Assembly (NCBI GenBank): GCA_030739735.1
Contig: JASLYQ010000022.1
Span: 1-49,322 of the forward strand
Source of the DNA: Alphaproteobacteria bacterium
Lineage (GTDB): Bacteria; Pseudomonadota; Alphaproteobacteria; UBA7887
Length of the DNA stretch: 49,322 bases
Direction of reading: 5' to 3'
The notes below the pieces were generated by a model, which ran no database searches, had not been told where the DNA came from, and was given only the letters and a program-made list of their open reading frames with translations. A program made the position numbers and the translations under genes. Below are positions 36,978-44,939 of the stretch, one piece after another (position 1 is the first letter of the stretch; each line of letters starts with the position of its first letter).

Positions 36978-37421
36978 GTGGCGTTGGTGCTTTTAGCATT
37001 TCTTATCGGCCTGCCCTTGGTCGAGATCGCAGGATTCGTTTATATCGGCGAGGAGATCGGCGCCGCAGCCACTGTCGTCGTGACAGTACTAACGGCTGTG
37101 CTCGGCGTCGCCATCGTGCGCATCCAGAGTTCCGGCGTGGCCAAACGCATCCGCGCCGCCTTCGCCCGCAACAAAGAGCCCGTGGCCGAGACAGTCGAGG
37201 GCCTGGCGCTCGGGCTTGCTGGCATATTGCTGTTCCTGCCCGGCTTTGTCAGCGATACGGTTGGCGCGCTTCTCTTAGCGCCACCGTTGCGCTATCTAGT
37301 GGTTTGGTTGCTGCTCGGCTATTTGTGCAGGCGTGTCGCCGCATCGCGATTGCACAGCGAGCATATACTTGAAGGCAAGTACCGCGACGTCACGCCAAGC
37401 GACAAGGACAGCTCGTCATGA
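36978..37421 (+). CDS. FxsA family membrane protein
   Basis: A 147-residue inner-membrane protein with about three hydrophobic spans (3-25, 28-45, 75-115) and a polar tail. The LAFLIGLPLVEIAGFVYIGEEIG start and LFLPGFVSDTVGALLL segment identify the FxsA family, whose overexpression affects phage F exclusion in E. coli; its native role is unknown. The GTG at 36978 follows GAGGAG by seven bases. The fxsA-secB-dnaQ neighbourhood is conserved. Confidence 0.94.
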   Translation: MALVLLAFLIGLPLVEIAGFVYIGEEIGAAATVVVTVLTAVLGVAIVRIQSSGVAKRIRAAFARNKEPVAETVEGLALGLAGILLFLPGFVSDTVGALLLAPPLRYLVVWLLLGYLCRRVAASRLHSEHILEGKYRDVTPSDKDSSS

Positions 37422-37573
37422 TCCTGACGCCGCATGGCGAATCCGAACTCAATGTCGTCGCCGGCGTGATGCCGACCGATCCCAGAATCCGCGATCCCAA
37501 GCTGGCGCAGGAGAGCCGCAGCGCTCGACGTTCCGATCACCATCAAGCCGCTGGTGTGCAGCGCCGTGCCTAA
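37418..37573 (+). pseudogene. Short coupled frame after fxsA, possible gene remnant
   Basis: An ATG overlaps the fxsA stop as ATGA, with AAGGA nine bases upstream, and opens 51 codons reading MILTPHGESELNVVAGVMPTD and onward. After about codon 32 another frame looks more protein-like (LDVPITIKPLVCSAVPK), which suggests an interrupted gene. No family recognised. The rest of the 330-base gap up to secB holds no clear gene; the secB promoter should be there. Confidence 0.3.
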
Positions 37574-37751
37574 ACCTGAGACATCAGCCCTCCGACCTCA
37601 CCCTGGCGACCGCCTGGTCCGATTTGCGCATTTCCCTCATGCCTAAACGCTAGTGGCCTAGGGTCGAGGCTGTTTTCCACTCCTCATCAGGTTGTCTCCC
37701 TCCCTCATCCATGATAGCCAGCGCCAACCTCTGTAGAACAGGAAATCAACC

Positions 37752-38261
37752 ATGGCCGACGAGACCAGCGAAGCGGCAGCCGAGCAACAACACGCCGGCG
37801 GCGCTGAGCCGCAGCTTCTCATCCGTACCCAGTATGTGAAGGATCTATCCTTCGAGAATCCGCACGCACCAGCCAGCTTGCGCGAGAGCGCGGCCCCACA
37901 GATTGAGATCTCGGTCTCGGTAAACGGCAAATCCATGGAGGGTGACGACCACGAGATCGAGCTCATCCTCACGGCCAGTGCCAAGCGTGGCGACGAAGTC
38001 GCCTTCGTTGCGGAGCTGACCTATGCCGGGGTATTTCATCTTTCGGGCTTCACGCCTGAGCAGCTGCACCCGCTAGTCATGATCGAGTGCCCGCGCCACC
38101 TCTTCCCCTTCGCCCGGCGGGTGCTAGCCGACTGCACACGCGACGGCGGCTTCCCGCCCCTGATGCTCGACCCGATCGATTTTCTGGCCCTCTACCGTCG
38201 CTCCCAGGACGCGGCGGCAACCGAAACCAGTGGCGGCAACGGTCAGCAAAATAATGCCTGA
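37752..38261 (+). CDS. secB: Protein-export chaperone SecB
   Basis: Tetrameric cytoplasmic chaperone that keeps preproteins unfolded and passes them to SecA. The 169 residues begin with a glutamine/alanine-rich acidic tail, then TQYVKDLSFENPHAP (27-41) and the conserved EVAFVAELTYAGVFHLSGF and LFPFARRVLADCTRDGGFPPLMLDPIDF segments. Normal length. It is convergent with dnaQ. Confidence 0.98.
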   Translation: MADETSEAAAEQQHAGGAEPQLLIRTQYVKDLSFENPHAPASLRESAAPQIEISVSVNGKSMEGDDHEIELILTASAKRGDEVAFVAELTYAGVFHLSGFTPEQLHPLVMIECPRHLFPFARRVLADCTRDGGFPPLMLDPIDFLALYRRSQDAAATETSGGNGQQNNA

Positions 38262-38295
38262 GCTACATCGGCAAGGTTGCAAACACAAAATGGAG

Positions 38296-38342
38296 CTGAT
38301 GTCCCTTTATTAGGACATCGCAAGTTATTAGGACATCGCAAG
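38296..38342. repeat. Tandem 18-base repeat with overlapping hairpin
   Basis: TTATTAGGACATCGCAAG occurs twice with no gap at 38307-38324 and 38325-38342, ending directly at the dnaQ stop codon. GATGTCC at 38298-38304 is the inverted partner of the GGACATC inside each copy, so two competing hairpins with 7-base stems can form. It lies between the convergent ends of secB and dnaQ. Confidence 0.85.
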
Positions 38343-39023
38343 TCAGTTCCGTCGCCAAACGGGCTTTTTCAGGGTTTCGATAAAGGCGTCATGGGCGGCG
38401 AGCTCGTTAGCGTTGGCGGTGTGGGAGCGAGGCGAGCGCGGCTGCCGGGTGCTGCGAGCTGCTATGGTGGCCGGTTCGGCAGCAGCTGTCTCCGCTAGAT
38501 TGAGACCCGCCTGACGGCCGCCGACTAGCTCCACATAGACATCGGCCAGCAACGCCGCATCAAGCAGGGCACCGTGATGGGTGCGAGCCGAGTTGTCTAT
38601 GCCGAAATGCTTACACAGAGCATCGAGACTCGCCGGCGCGCCGGGAAATTTTCGCCGTGCCATTTGTAGGGTGTCGATCGCACGTGCCGTGTCGATGGGT
38701 GGGTGGCCGAGGCGCTCAAACTCCGCATTGAGAAAACCGAGATCAAAGCTCGCATTGTGGATCACCAGCCTAGCATCGCCGAAAAACGCTTCCATCTCTG
38801 CGACAATTTCGCCGAACAGTGGCTTGCCCGCAAGATGAACGGTACTGATGCCGTGGATGGCCTCGGCCTCCGCCGGCACCTCGCGCTCAGGATTGATGTA
38901 ATGGTGAAAGCTTTCACCAGTGACGGCTCGATTAATCAGCTCTAGGCAACCGATCTCGATGATACGGTCGCCGCCACGAGCATCAAGGCCGGTGGTCTCG
39001 GTATCGAGAACAATTTCACGCAC
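38343..39023 (-). CDS. dnaQ: DNA polymerase III epsilon subunit (proofreading exonuclease)
   Basis: 3'-5' exonuclease of the replicative polymerase. The 226 residues have all DEDDh catalytic residues: D7 and E9 (LDTETTGLD), D94 (HNASFDLGFLN), H150 and D155 (HHGALLDA). A basic C-terminal tail follows. The GTG at 39023 overlaps the end of coaE by eight bases. Order coaE-dnaQ is conserved in alphaproteobacteria. Confidence 0.97.
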   Translation of the reverse strand: MREIVLDTETTGLDARGGDRIIEIGCLELINRAVTGESFHHYINPEREVPAEAEAIHGISTVHLAGKPLFGEIVAEMEAFFGDARLVIHNASFDLGFLNAEFERLGHPPIDTARAIDTLQMARRKFPGAPASLDALCKHFGIDNSARTHHGALLDAALLADVYVELVGGRQAGLNLAETAAAEPATIAARSTRQPRSPRSHTANANELAAHDAFIETLKKPVWRRN

Positions 39024-39663
39024 CGCGCGGTTTCCTTGCCAGACGTCTGAGCAGACCGGGGTCGGATAGTATCTTGCAGATATGCTTGATCACACTCAAG
39101 GATAGTTTGCGCCCGAGCCCGGTAGGAATAACAAAATCGGCGCGGTGGCGCTTCTCCGCATCCGGCGTCTGCCGCACGAGAATGCCGGCGAGCTTGGCCT
39201 CGGTCATGCCAGCCCGACGTAGGGCCCGGTGGCGTTGTACGAAGCTCGGCGCTGAGACCACCGCCACATAGTCGCAGCGGCTATCACCACCAGTTTCGAA
39301 CAGCAGCGGCACATCGAGCACCACGAGTGGTACGCCGAGCGCTCTAGCTCGCCGTAAAAAGCACTCGCGCGCCTCACTGACCCACGGATGTAAGACGCTT
39401 TCGAGGCGTCTAAGGTCTTCTGGTTTGGCAAACACCATGGCGCCCAAACGCTTGCGATCAATCCTGCCGTTTTCGGCCACGACACCGGGAAACATCGCCT
39501 GCACAGCGCCATAGCCCCGTCCGCATGGCGCCATTATTTCGTGCACCGTCGCATCGGCGTCAAACACCGCTACACCGAGACGGCGGAAAGTCTCCGATGC
39601 TTGGCTTTTCCCCATAGCAATACCGCCTGTAAGACCAAGCACAACAGGCCGCCGCGCTTTCAC
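39016..39663 (-). CDS. coaE: Dephospho-CoA kinase
   Basis: Phosphorylates dephospho-CoA in the last step of coenzyme A synthesis. The 215 residues have the P-loop GLTGGIAMGKS (10-20), the VFDADATVHEI segment near 33 and the LVVLDVPLLFETGGD substrate motif near 113. It overlaps aroE (ATGA) and dnaQ. Confidence 0.97.
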   Translation of the reverse strand: MKARRPVVLGLTGGIAMGKSQASETFRRLGVAVFDADATVHEIMAPCGRGYGAVQAMFPGVVAENGRIDRKRLGAMVFAKPEDLRRLESVLHPWVSEARECFLRRARALGVPLVVLDVPLLFETGGDSRCDYVAVVSAPSFVQRHRALRRAGMTEAKLAGILVRQTPDAEKRHRADFVIPTGLGRKLSLSVIKHICKILSDPGLLRRLARKPRGA

Positions 39664-40505
39664 GGCATCAGATCCGCCAACATGAAGTTCCGCAAGCCCT
39701 CGTCAACCTCGGGTTCACACCCAAACCACGCAGCAAAGCTTGGGCGAGCTTGATGCAGCAACATACCGAGCCCATCAACACAGCGCAGCCCACGCGCGCG
39801 CGCGGTACTCAGCAGAGCGGTCTCAAGGGGCACATAGACGATATCCGCAACAACCGCCTCGTCATCAAGCGCGTCGAGCGACACTTCCAACGGTTCCTTG
39901 CCTACCATGCCGAGGGTGGTAGTATTCACTACCAGACCACAGCCGGCCACAGCGTCGCTGCGCGCGTCCCAAGCTACCACCTCGATACCCGCAGCGAGCT
40001 CGTCCGCTAGAGCTTCTGCGCGACTTCGCGTGCGGTTGGTGAGGCGTAGCGCCGGCACGCCTGCCTCTAATAGTCCAATAAGTATCGCGCGGGCCGCTCC
40101 ACCAGCCCCGAGCACCAAAGCGGCTTGATCATTCCGCCATTCGCCGACGCAATCCCCAAGGTTCGCTATGAAGCCATAAGCGTCGGTATTACTACCGGTT
40201 AGGCTCCCATTCTTCTCAACCACAATAGTGTTGACGGCGCCGATCCGCCGTGCCGTCTCCTCCATATTATCGACCACGGCAAAAGCCTTCTCCTTGTGCG
40301 GCACCGTCACATTACAGCCGACAAATCCTAGTGCCGGCAGTGCTTTAATTGCTTGAGCGATTCTCTCCTCTGACACTGCGAGAGGTAGATACGCACCGTC
40401 GATGCCATAACGCTCGAGCCAATAGCCGTGTAAGCGCGGTGAGCGTGAATGGCTTACCGACAAGCCCATGACACCGGCAAGCTTTGTTTTTCCCGTATAT
40501 ATCAT
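39660..40505 (-). CDS. aroE: Shikimate dehydrogenase
   Basis: NADPH-dependent reduction of dehydroshikimate in the aromatic pathway. The 281 residues include the substrate site GLSVSHSRSPRLHG (14-27), the catalytic pair K71 (VPHKEKAF) and D108 (SNTDAYGF) and the nucleotide loop GAGGAARA near 134. It is the AroE subtype with the usual length. Overlaps maf (TAATG) and coaE (ATGA). Confidence 0.97.
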   Translation of the reverse strand: MIYTGKTKLAGVMGLSVSHSRSPRLHGYWLERYGIDGAYLPLAVSEERIAQAIKALPALGFVGCNVTVPHKEKAFAVVDNMEETARRIGAVNTIVVEKNGSLTGSNTDAYGFIANLGDCVGEWRNDQAALVLGAGGAARAILIGLLEAGVPALRLTNRTRSRAEALADELAAGIEVVAWDARSDAVAGCGLVVNTTTLGMVGKEPLEVSLDALDDEAVVADIVYVPLETALLSTARARGLRCVDGLGMLLHQARPSFAAWFGCEPEVDEGLRNFMLADLMP

Positions 40506-41098
40506 TACTCTACTATTTGCTGATCGCGTAAATATGATAAGAGTGCCAATAATGGTAATCCCAGAATAGTGAAATAATCACCATCTATAGATTCAAAGAG
40601 ATGCACACCATATTCTTCCAAGCGATAAGCACCGACAGTCGAGCAGACCTTCTCCCCTACCGCGGTTAAATAGTTTTCAAGAAAAGCATCAGAAAAGTCG
40701 TGCATTATAAGATAGGGACTCTCGCAATGCTGCCACTGTATCACTCCATCCCGCACCACAGCGACAGCCGTTGCCAAGGCGTGTCGGCGACCACGCAAAG
40801 TCACTAAGTGGGCCCTAGCCTGATCTGTAGTCTCGGGTTTATCGAACCAGCGCCCATCACAGTGAAGAATTTGATCGCCACCAATAACCAGGGCGCCAGG
40901 GTGTCGCGACGAAACCACCGCAGCTTTGCGGATGGCCAGAACCAAAGCAGTATCTACCGCACTTCTACCGTCTGCCACCATCTCCATCTTTACAGAATTT
41001 TCATCTATGTTCGCCGGATCGATTGTTACACCAAGACCAGCAGCTTTTAGAAGGACGTGGCGGGAGCTGCTAGCCGAAGCTAGCACTAGGGTAATCAT
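40505..41098 (-). CDS. Maf family nucleotide pyrophosphatase
   Basis: A 197-residue Maf protein, which hydrolyses non-canonical or canonical nucleoside triphosphates. It begins LVLASASSSRHVLLKAAGL; the usual SPRR loop is replaced by SSSRH. The GGDQILHCDGRWFDKPET segment is intact. Codon use here is less GC-rich than in genes to the left, as it nears the origin. Overlaps ppsR and aroE by four bases and one base. Confidence 0.95.
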   Translation of the reverse strand: MITLVLASASSSRHVLLKAAGLGVTIDPANIDENSVKMEMVADGRSAVDTALVLAIRKAAVVSSRHPGALVIGGDQILHCDGRWFDKPETTDQARAHLVTLRGRRHALATAVAVVRDGVIQWQHCESPYLIMHDFSDAFLENYLTAVGEKVCSTVGAYRLEEYGVHLFESIDGDYFTILGLPLLALLSYLRDQQIVE

Positions 41099-41916
41099 AT
41101 CTCTTCCGGTATTGCGCGATAAAGTTGTAGGATCGCTGCAGCTGTCTCTTCAATTGACCGCCGAGAAACATCAATTATTGGCCAATCATGACGTGTGAAA
41201 ATGCGTCGTGCATCGCTAATTTCACGTCGCACCATATCAAGATCCGTATACTCGGTACTACGCATATCTTTCAGAGCGATAACACGGTTGCGACGAATTT
41301 GCACAAGACGGCTCGGAGATGTAGTTAAGGCCACAACCAAAGCGGTACTCGTGGCCAGACTATCCTCAGGGAAAGTCGAGTTACTGACAAAAGGTACGTT
41401 AGCAGCCTTAATACCTCGATTGGCGAGATAGATGCAGGTTGGTGTCTTCGACGTGCGCGAAACACCAACTAGAATCACATCAGCCTTATTCAGATTATCG
41501 ATAGCATGCCCATCGTCGTGAGCAAGTACAAACTGCATGGCCTCAATACGATTATAATATTCACTGTTAAGAGCATGCTGGCGCCCAGGGGTATGCTGTA
41601 CTTCAGTACCCAAAGTATTACTTAGCACGTCCATAACTCCTGCGAGTACGTCAACGCAGGGTACGTTAAGTTCGTAGCAGCCAGCTTCCAGTACATGACG
41701 AAGCTCCGGCTTGACTAAAGTGTAGAGAACAATACCAGGATGGGAACGTATAGATTGCAACACCTTCTCTATCTGCTCTAAGCTACGCACCAAGGCCCAG
41801 CTATGTTCCGCAGGATCACCGACTGAGAACTGTGCCATCGATGCACGCGCTACTGTGCTTACGGTCTCACCGGTCGAATCTGAGATTAAATGCAGATGAA
41901 AGGGTATCGCGCTCAT
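41095..41916 (-). CDS. ppsR: Pyruvate, phosphate dikinase regulatory protein (kinase/pyrophosphorylase)
   Basis: Bifunctional regulator that switches pyruvate phosphate dikinase or PEP synthetase by ADP-dependent phosphorylation and Pi-dependent dephosphorylation of a threonine. The 273 residues begin FHLHLISDSTGETV, with the nucleotide loop GVSRTSKTPT at 151-160, as in the DUF299 family. Noticeably AT-richer than the window average. It is the first gene left of the probable origin, and a DnaA-box match overlaps its start codon. Confidence 0.95.
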   Translation of the reverse strand: MSAIPFHLHLISDSTGETVSTVARASMAQFSVGDPAEHSWALVRSLEQIEKVLQSIRSHPGIVLYTLVKPELRHVLEAGCYELNVPCVDVLAGVMDVLSNTLGTEVQHTPGRQHALNSEYYNRIEAMQFVLAHDDGHAIDNLNKADVILVGVSRTSKTPTCIYLANRGIKAANVPFVSNSTFPEDSLATSTALVVALTTSPSRLVQIRRNRVIALKDMRSTEYTDLDMVRREISDARRIFTRHDWPIIDVSRRSIEETAAAILQLYRAIPEEI

Positions 41917-41924
41917 GTGTATAA
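41916..41924 (-). promoter_or_regulatory. DnaA-box match TTATACACA
   Basis: The minus strand reads TTATACACA, a full match to TTATNCACA. It touches the ppsR start codon, so DnaA bound here could also affect ppsR. Confidence 0.6.
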
Positions 41925-42266
41925 CTTCACTGAGATTGGGGATATCTAGATCTCATTAGCGCAACTCGCAATTTTTTCCGATATCACGCACAAACTGCTC
42001 ATGAATAGCTCAAACTATCCCCCTGTTGATAATCCCACCGTTAAGTGGCTTCATAATAATCCTATCCCAACAATTAACACTCACATATATAGCGACTTCG
42101 AGCCACTTACTAACAGGACTATCCACTGTAGCTATGTCAATTCACCAATCTTTCTCAAGATCTGTGGATAAAAGATAATCCCCATGATTTTCGCCCATCT
42201 ACAACAACAATATTTCTTACTATTTAAGAATAGATTCTAGAAAGAGAACATAGGATCTGTGGAAAA
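41917..42266. other. Probable chromosomal replication origin (oriC)
   Basis: A 350-base AT-rich spacer without a gene, between divergent ppsR and hemE. DnaA-box matches: 41916-41924 (full TTATNCACA match), 42024-42032 (one mismatch), 42163-42171 (perfect), 42258-42266 (one mismatch), and weaker ones at 42119-42127 and 42176-42184. A very AT-rich stretch at 42185-42257 could be the unwinding element, and a GANTC site occurs near 42233. In Caulobacter and Rickettsia the origin lies next to hemE in the same gene cluster. Genes on both sides point away from it. It also contains the ppsR and hemE promoters. Confidence 0.75.
42163..42171 (-). promoter_or_regulatory. Perfect DnaA box TTATCCACA
   Basis: The minus strand reads TTATCCACA, the consensus DnaA box, next to the AT-rich stretch at 42185-42257, as expected for an origin. 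Confidence 0.75.
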
Positions 42267-43283
42267 ATGAGAAAGCCACTGTTATGTGCGTTACGAGGTG
42301 AAGTGTTATCACAGCCACCAGTGTGGCTAATGCGGCAAGCGGGACGTTATCTGCCGGAATATCGAGAGCTGCGGGCTGAGGCGGTAGATTTTCTCAATTT
42401 TTGTTATCGACCTGAGCTCGCCTCTGAAGCGACGCTGCAACCGGTTCGGCGCTATGGCATGGATGCGGCAATCGTTTTTTCAGATATTCTCGTAATACCT
42501 GATGCCATGGGTGTTGATGTAAGTTTTGTAGAAGGTGTGGGACCAGTGCTGAAGCCGATCGATGACTACAGTAGTCTCTCGGTCGATAGTGTTACCGAGT
42601 ATCTTGAGCCAGTCTATGAAACGTTACGTCGGGTTGTTACAGCCTTGCCTAAATCTTGTACACTTATTGGCTTTGCCGGAGCGCCATGGACACTTGCTAC
42701 ATATATGATTGAAGGTGGCACCAGCCGAGATTTTTCTACTACCAAGCGCCAGGCCGTTAGCGAAACAGATAGTTTTTTTTCTTTGCTTATGTTGCTTGTC
42801 GAGGCGGTGACAGAGCATCTTATAGCACAGGTTAAAGCCGGTGCTGAAGCACTACAGATTTTTGACAGCTGGGCCGGTGTGGTTCCGGCTGAGGCTTTCG
42901 AGCGTTGTTGTTTGGCTCCAGTGGCAGAGATCACACGACGTGTTAAATCTCGTTATCCCGATGTGCCAATTATAGCTTTTCCACGCGGAGTTGGAATTGG
43001 CTATCAAGGCTATGCGACGGCAACAGGTGTTGACGGACTATCTTTGGATTCAAGTATACCGGCAAAATGGGGTGCAGCGCTTGATGCCATTACCGTGCAG
43101 GGAAATTTGGATCCACAATCGCTTGTCGTAGGCGGCGAGCAGATGTCCTTGGCGGCACGTAAAATTCTTGCTGATATGGCTGGGCGCAGCTTTATTTTCA
43201 ATCTCGGCCATGGCGTAGTGCCAGACACGCCTGTTGAGAATGTTGCTGAATTAATCTCGCTAGTGCGGGGTAGTCCAACGTGA
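42267..43283 (+). CDS. hemE: Uroporphyrinogen decarboxylase
   Basis: Decarboxylates uroporphyrinogen III to coproporphyrinogen III in heme synthesis. The 338 residues contain PPVWLMRQAGRYLPEYR (17-33), the IVFSDILVIPDAMG segment near 72 with the catalytic aspartate, and FAGAPWTLATYMIEGG. The gene is clearly AT-richer than the rest of the window. A degenerate DnaA box touches the start codon. It overlaps hemH by four bases. Confidence 0.98.
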   Translation: MRKPLLCALRGEVLSQPPVWLMRQAGRYLPEYRELRAEAVDFLNFCYRPELASEATLQPVRRYGMDAAIVFSDILVIPDAMGVDVSFVEGVGPVLKPIDDYSSLSVDSVTEYLEPVYETLRRVVTALPKSCTLIGFAGAPWTLATYMIEGGTSRDFSTTKRQAVSETDSFFSLLMLLVEAVTEHLIAQVKAGAEALQIFDSWAGVVPAEAFERCCLAPVAEITRRVKSRYPDVPIIAFPRGVGIGYQGYATATGVDGLSLDSSIPAKWGAALDAITVQGNLDPQSLVVGGEQMSLAARKILADMAGRSFIFNLGHGVVPDTPVENVAELISLVRGSPT

Positions 43284-44290
43284 AGAAGAGAGCGGTTATT
43301 ATTTTTAATCTCGGCGGACCAGATTCGCTAGAGGCTATCCAGCCCTTTCTTTTCAACCTCTTTTCTGATCCAGCGATTATTTCACTACCCGGGCCACTAA
43401 GGCGGCTGCTTGCTAAGCGAATTTCAACAAAGCGCGCACCGATCACACGTGAGATTTATGCTCATATCGGTGGATGCTCGCCATTACTGGAACTGACCCG
43501 CGCGCAGGCAGAGGCGCTGGAGCAGACACTGGGTGACGGCTATCGTGTCTTTGTCTGTATGCGCTACTGGCACCCCATGAGTGAGGTTGTGGCAAAGGAA
43601 GTTGCCGTCTGGCGACCTGATGAGATTGTATTGCTACCGCTTTACCCGCAGTTCTCCACTACCACCACAGAGTCATCGCTGGTGGACTGGCAACGTCACG
43701 GCCTTGATCAGCCATGCGCGGTTATTGGCTGTTATCCGACCGAGGATGGCTTGGTACATGCCCACGCAGAGAGACTTGCGATGGCTCTCGAAGGCCTCGA
43801 GAGGCCGCGAGTACTATTTTCCGCCCATGGCTTGCCGGAATCGGTGATAGCACGTGGTGATCCCTATCAGTGGCAGGTGGAACAAACGGTTGGAGCGGTG
43901 GTCAAGGCTATTGGTGCCGCCGATCTCGATTGGGTAATTTGTTATCAGAGCCGAGTCGGCCTACAACGCTGGATTGGACCCACGACAGAGGATGAAATTC
44001 GCCGTGCAGGGAATGACGGTGTGTCGCTTGTCGTAATGCCGATCTCGTTTGTCTCGGAGCATTCGGAGACCGTTGTCGAGCTTGATATTGAATATCGAGC
44101 TTTAGCAGAGAGCAGCGGTGTAACTGCTTATAGACGGGCCCCGGCTTTGGGTACGGACCCTGCCTTTATCAAGGGGTTGGCCAATCTTGTGCGCGCAGCA
44201 CGTGTAGATGCGCCGAACTTGCAGGATGCTGGGCGCCTATGTCCAGAAAGATGGTCGCGTTGTATCTGCCGGGCGGGGGGGATCCGATGA
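43280..44290 (+). CDS. hemH: Ferrochelatase
   Basis: Inserts ferrous iron into protoporphyrin IX. The 336 residues have IIFNLGGPDSLEAIQPFL at the start, YPQFSTTTTESSL near 130 and the metal-site LFSAHGLPESVI near 189, then PISFVSEHSETVVELDIEY. C321, C328 and C330 sit in the last 16 residues, so a C-terminal [2Fe-2S] cluster is possible, although the fourth ligand is not obvious. Coupled to hemE (ATGA) and to hemJ (ATGA). Confidence 0.97.
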   Translation: MKKRAVIIFNLGGPDSLEAIQPFLFNLFSDPAIISLPGPLRRLLAKRISTKRAPITREIYAHIGGCSPLLELTRAQAEALEQTLGDGYRVFVCMRYWHPMSEVVAKEVAVWRPDEIVLLPLYPQFSTTTTESSLVDWQRHGLDQPCAVIGCYPTEDGLVHAHAERLAMALEGLERPRVLFSAHGLPESVIARGDPYQWQVEQTVGAVVKAIGAADLDWVICYQSRVGLQRWIGPTTEDEIRRAGNDGVSLVVMPISFVSEHSETVVELDIEYRALAESSGVTAYRRAPALGTDPAFIKGLANLVRAARVDAPNLQDAGRLCPERWSRCICRAGGIR

Positions 44291-44733
44291 GCGAGTTTCT
44301 CAGCACCGTCTATCCCTGGCTGAAAGCGGTGCATATTATCTCCGTAATCTCCTGGATGGCAGGTATGCTCTATCTACCGCGCCTTTTCGTCTATCACTGC
44401 ACGGCGGAGCCAGGCTCAGCACTGTCCGAGACCCTGAAGGTGATGGAGTCGCGGCTGCAACGGGTTATCATGACGCCGGCCATGGCTGTGACGTGGTTGT
44501 TTGGCTTGTTGTTGCTGGCTTCGCCCATGATAGATATTAGTGAGCATTGGCTGCAGGTAAAACTCGTGCTGGTTATTGCCATGTCGGTCATCCATGAGAC
44601 TATGGCTCGCTGGCGGCGAGACTTTGCTGCCGATGTCAATCAGCGCTCGCAACGTTTCTACCGTATCGCGAACGAGGTCCCGACTTTATTGATGATCGGG
44701 ATCGTGATACTCGTTATCACGAAACCATTCTAA
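44287..44733 (+). CDS. hemJ: Protoporphyrinogen oxidase HemJ
   Basis: Inner-membrane heme-containing enzyme that oxidises protoporphyrinogen IX to protoporphyrin IX, the step just before HemH. The 148 residues have four membrane spans, the VHIISVISWMAGMLYLPRLFVYH motif with the conserved histidines, and the KLVLVIAMSVIHE segment. The ATG at 44287 is chosen because it overlaps the hemH stop and gives the family start MSEFLSTVYPWLKAVH; a longer frame lies inside hemH. It completes hemE-hemH-hemJ. Confidence 0.96.
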   Translation: MSEFLSTVYPWLKAVHIISVISWMAGMLYLPRLFVYHCTAEPGSALSETLKVMESRLQRVIMTPAMAVTWLFGLLLLASPMIDISEHWLQVKLVLVIAMSVIHETMARWRRDFAADVNQRSQRFYRIANEVPTLLMIGIVILVITKPF

Positions 44734-44939
44734 GGCGCGATTTGACTTAGCTGAGTGCCTAGGATAGAAGAGCGCCGTCGGGGTTTGCGCTAGTGGGCGC
44801 ACCATCTACTCCAGACTAAGATCTCTCTCAGCTAGCGATTCGAGACCATGGGCAGCCTTGCGCTGCGTTAGTCGGAAAACGAATCACTGCCGCTGTCTTT
44901 CCCACCCCCGTTGTGCACACGCCTCCATTCAAGGCACCG

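Noticed and set aside
38296-38342. CRISPR-like array
   Set aside because: The two copies are directly adjacent with no spacer and there are no cas genes.
44840-44860. GATTCGAGACC, resembling a tRNA T-loop
   Set aside because: No acceptor or anticodon stem can be formed around it. The same was true for a similar word at 24430.
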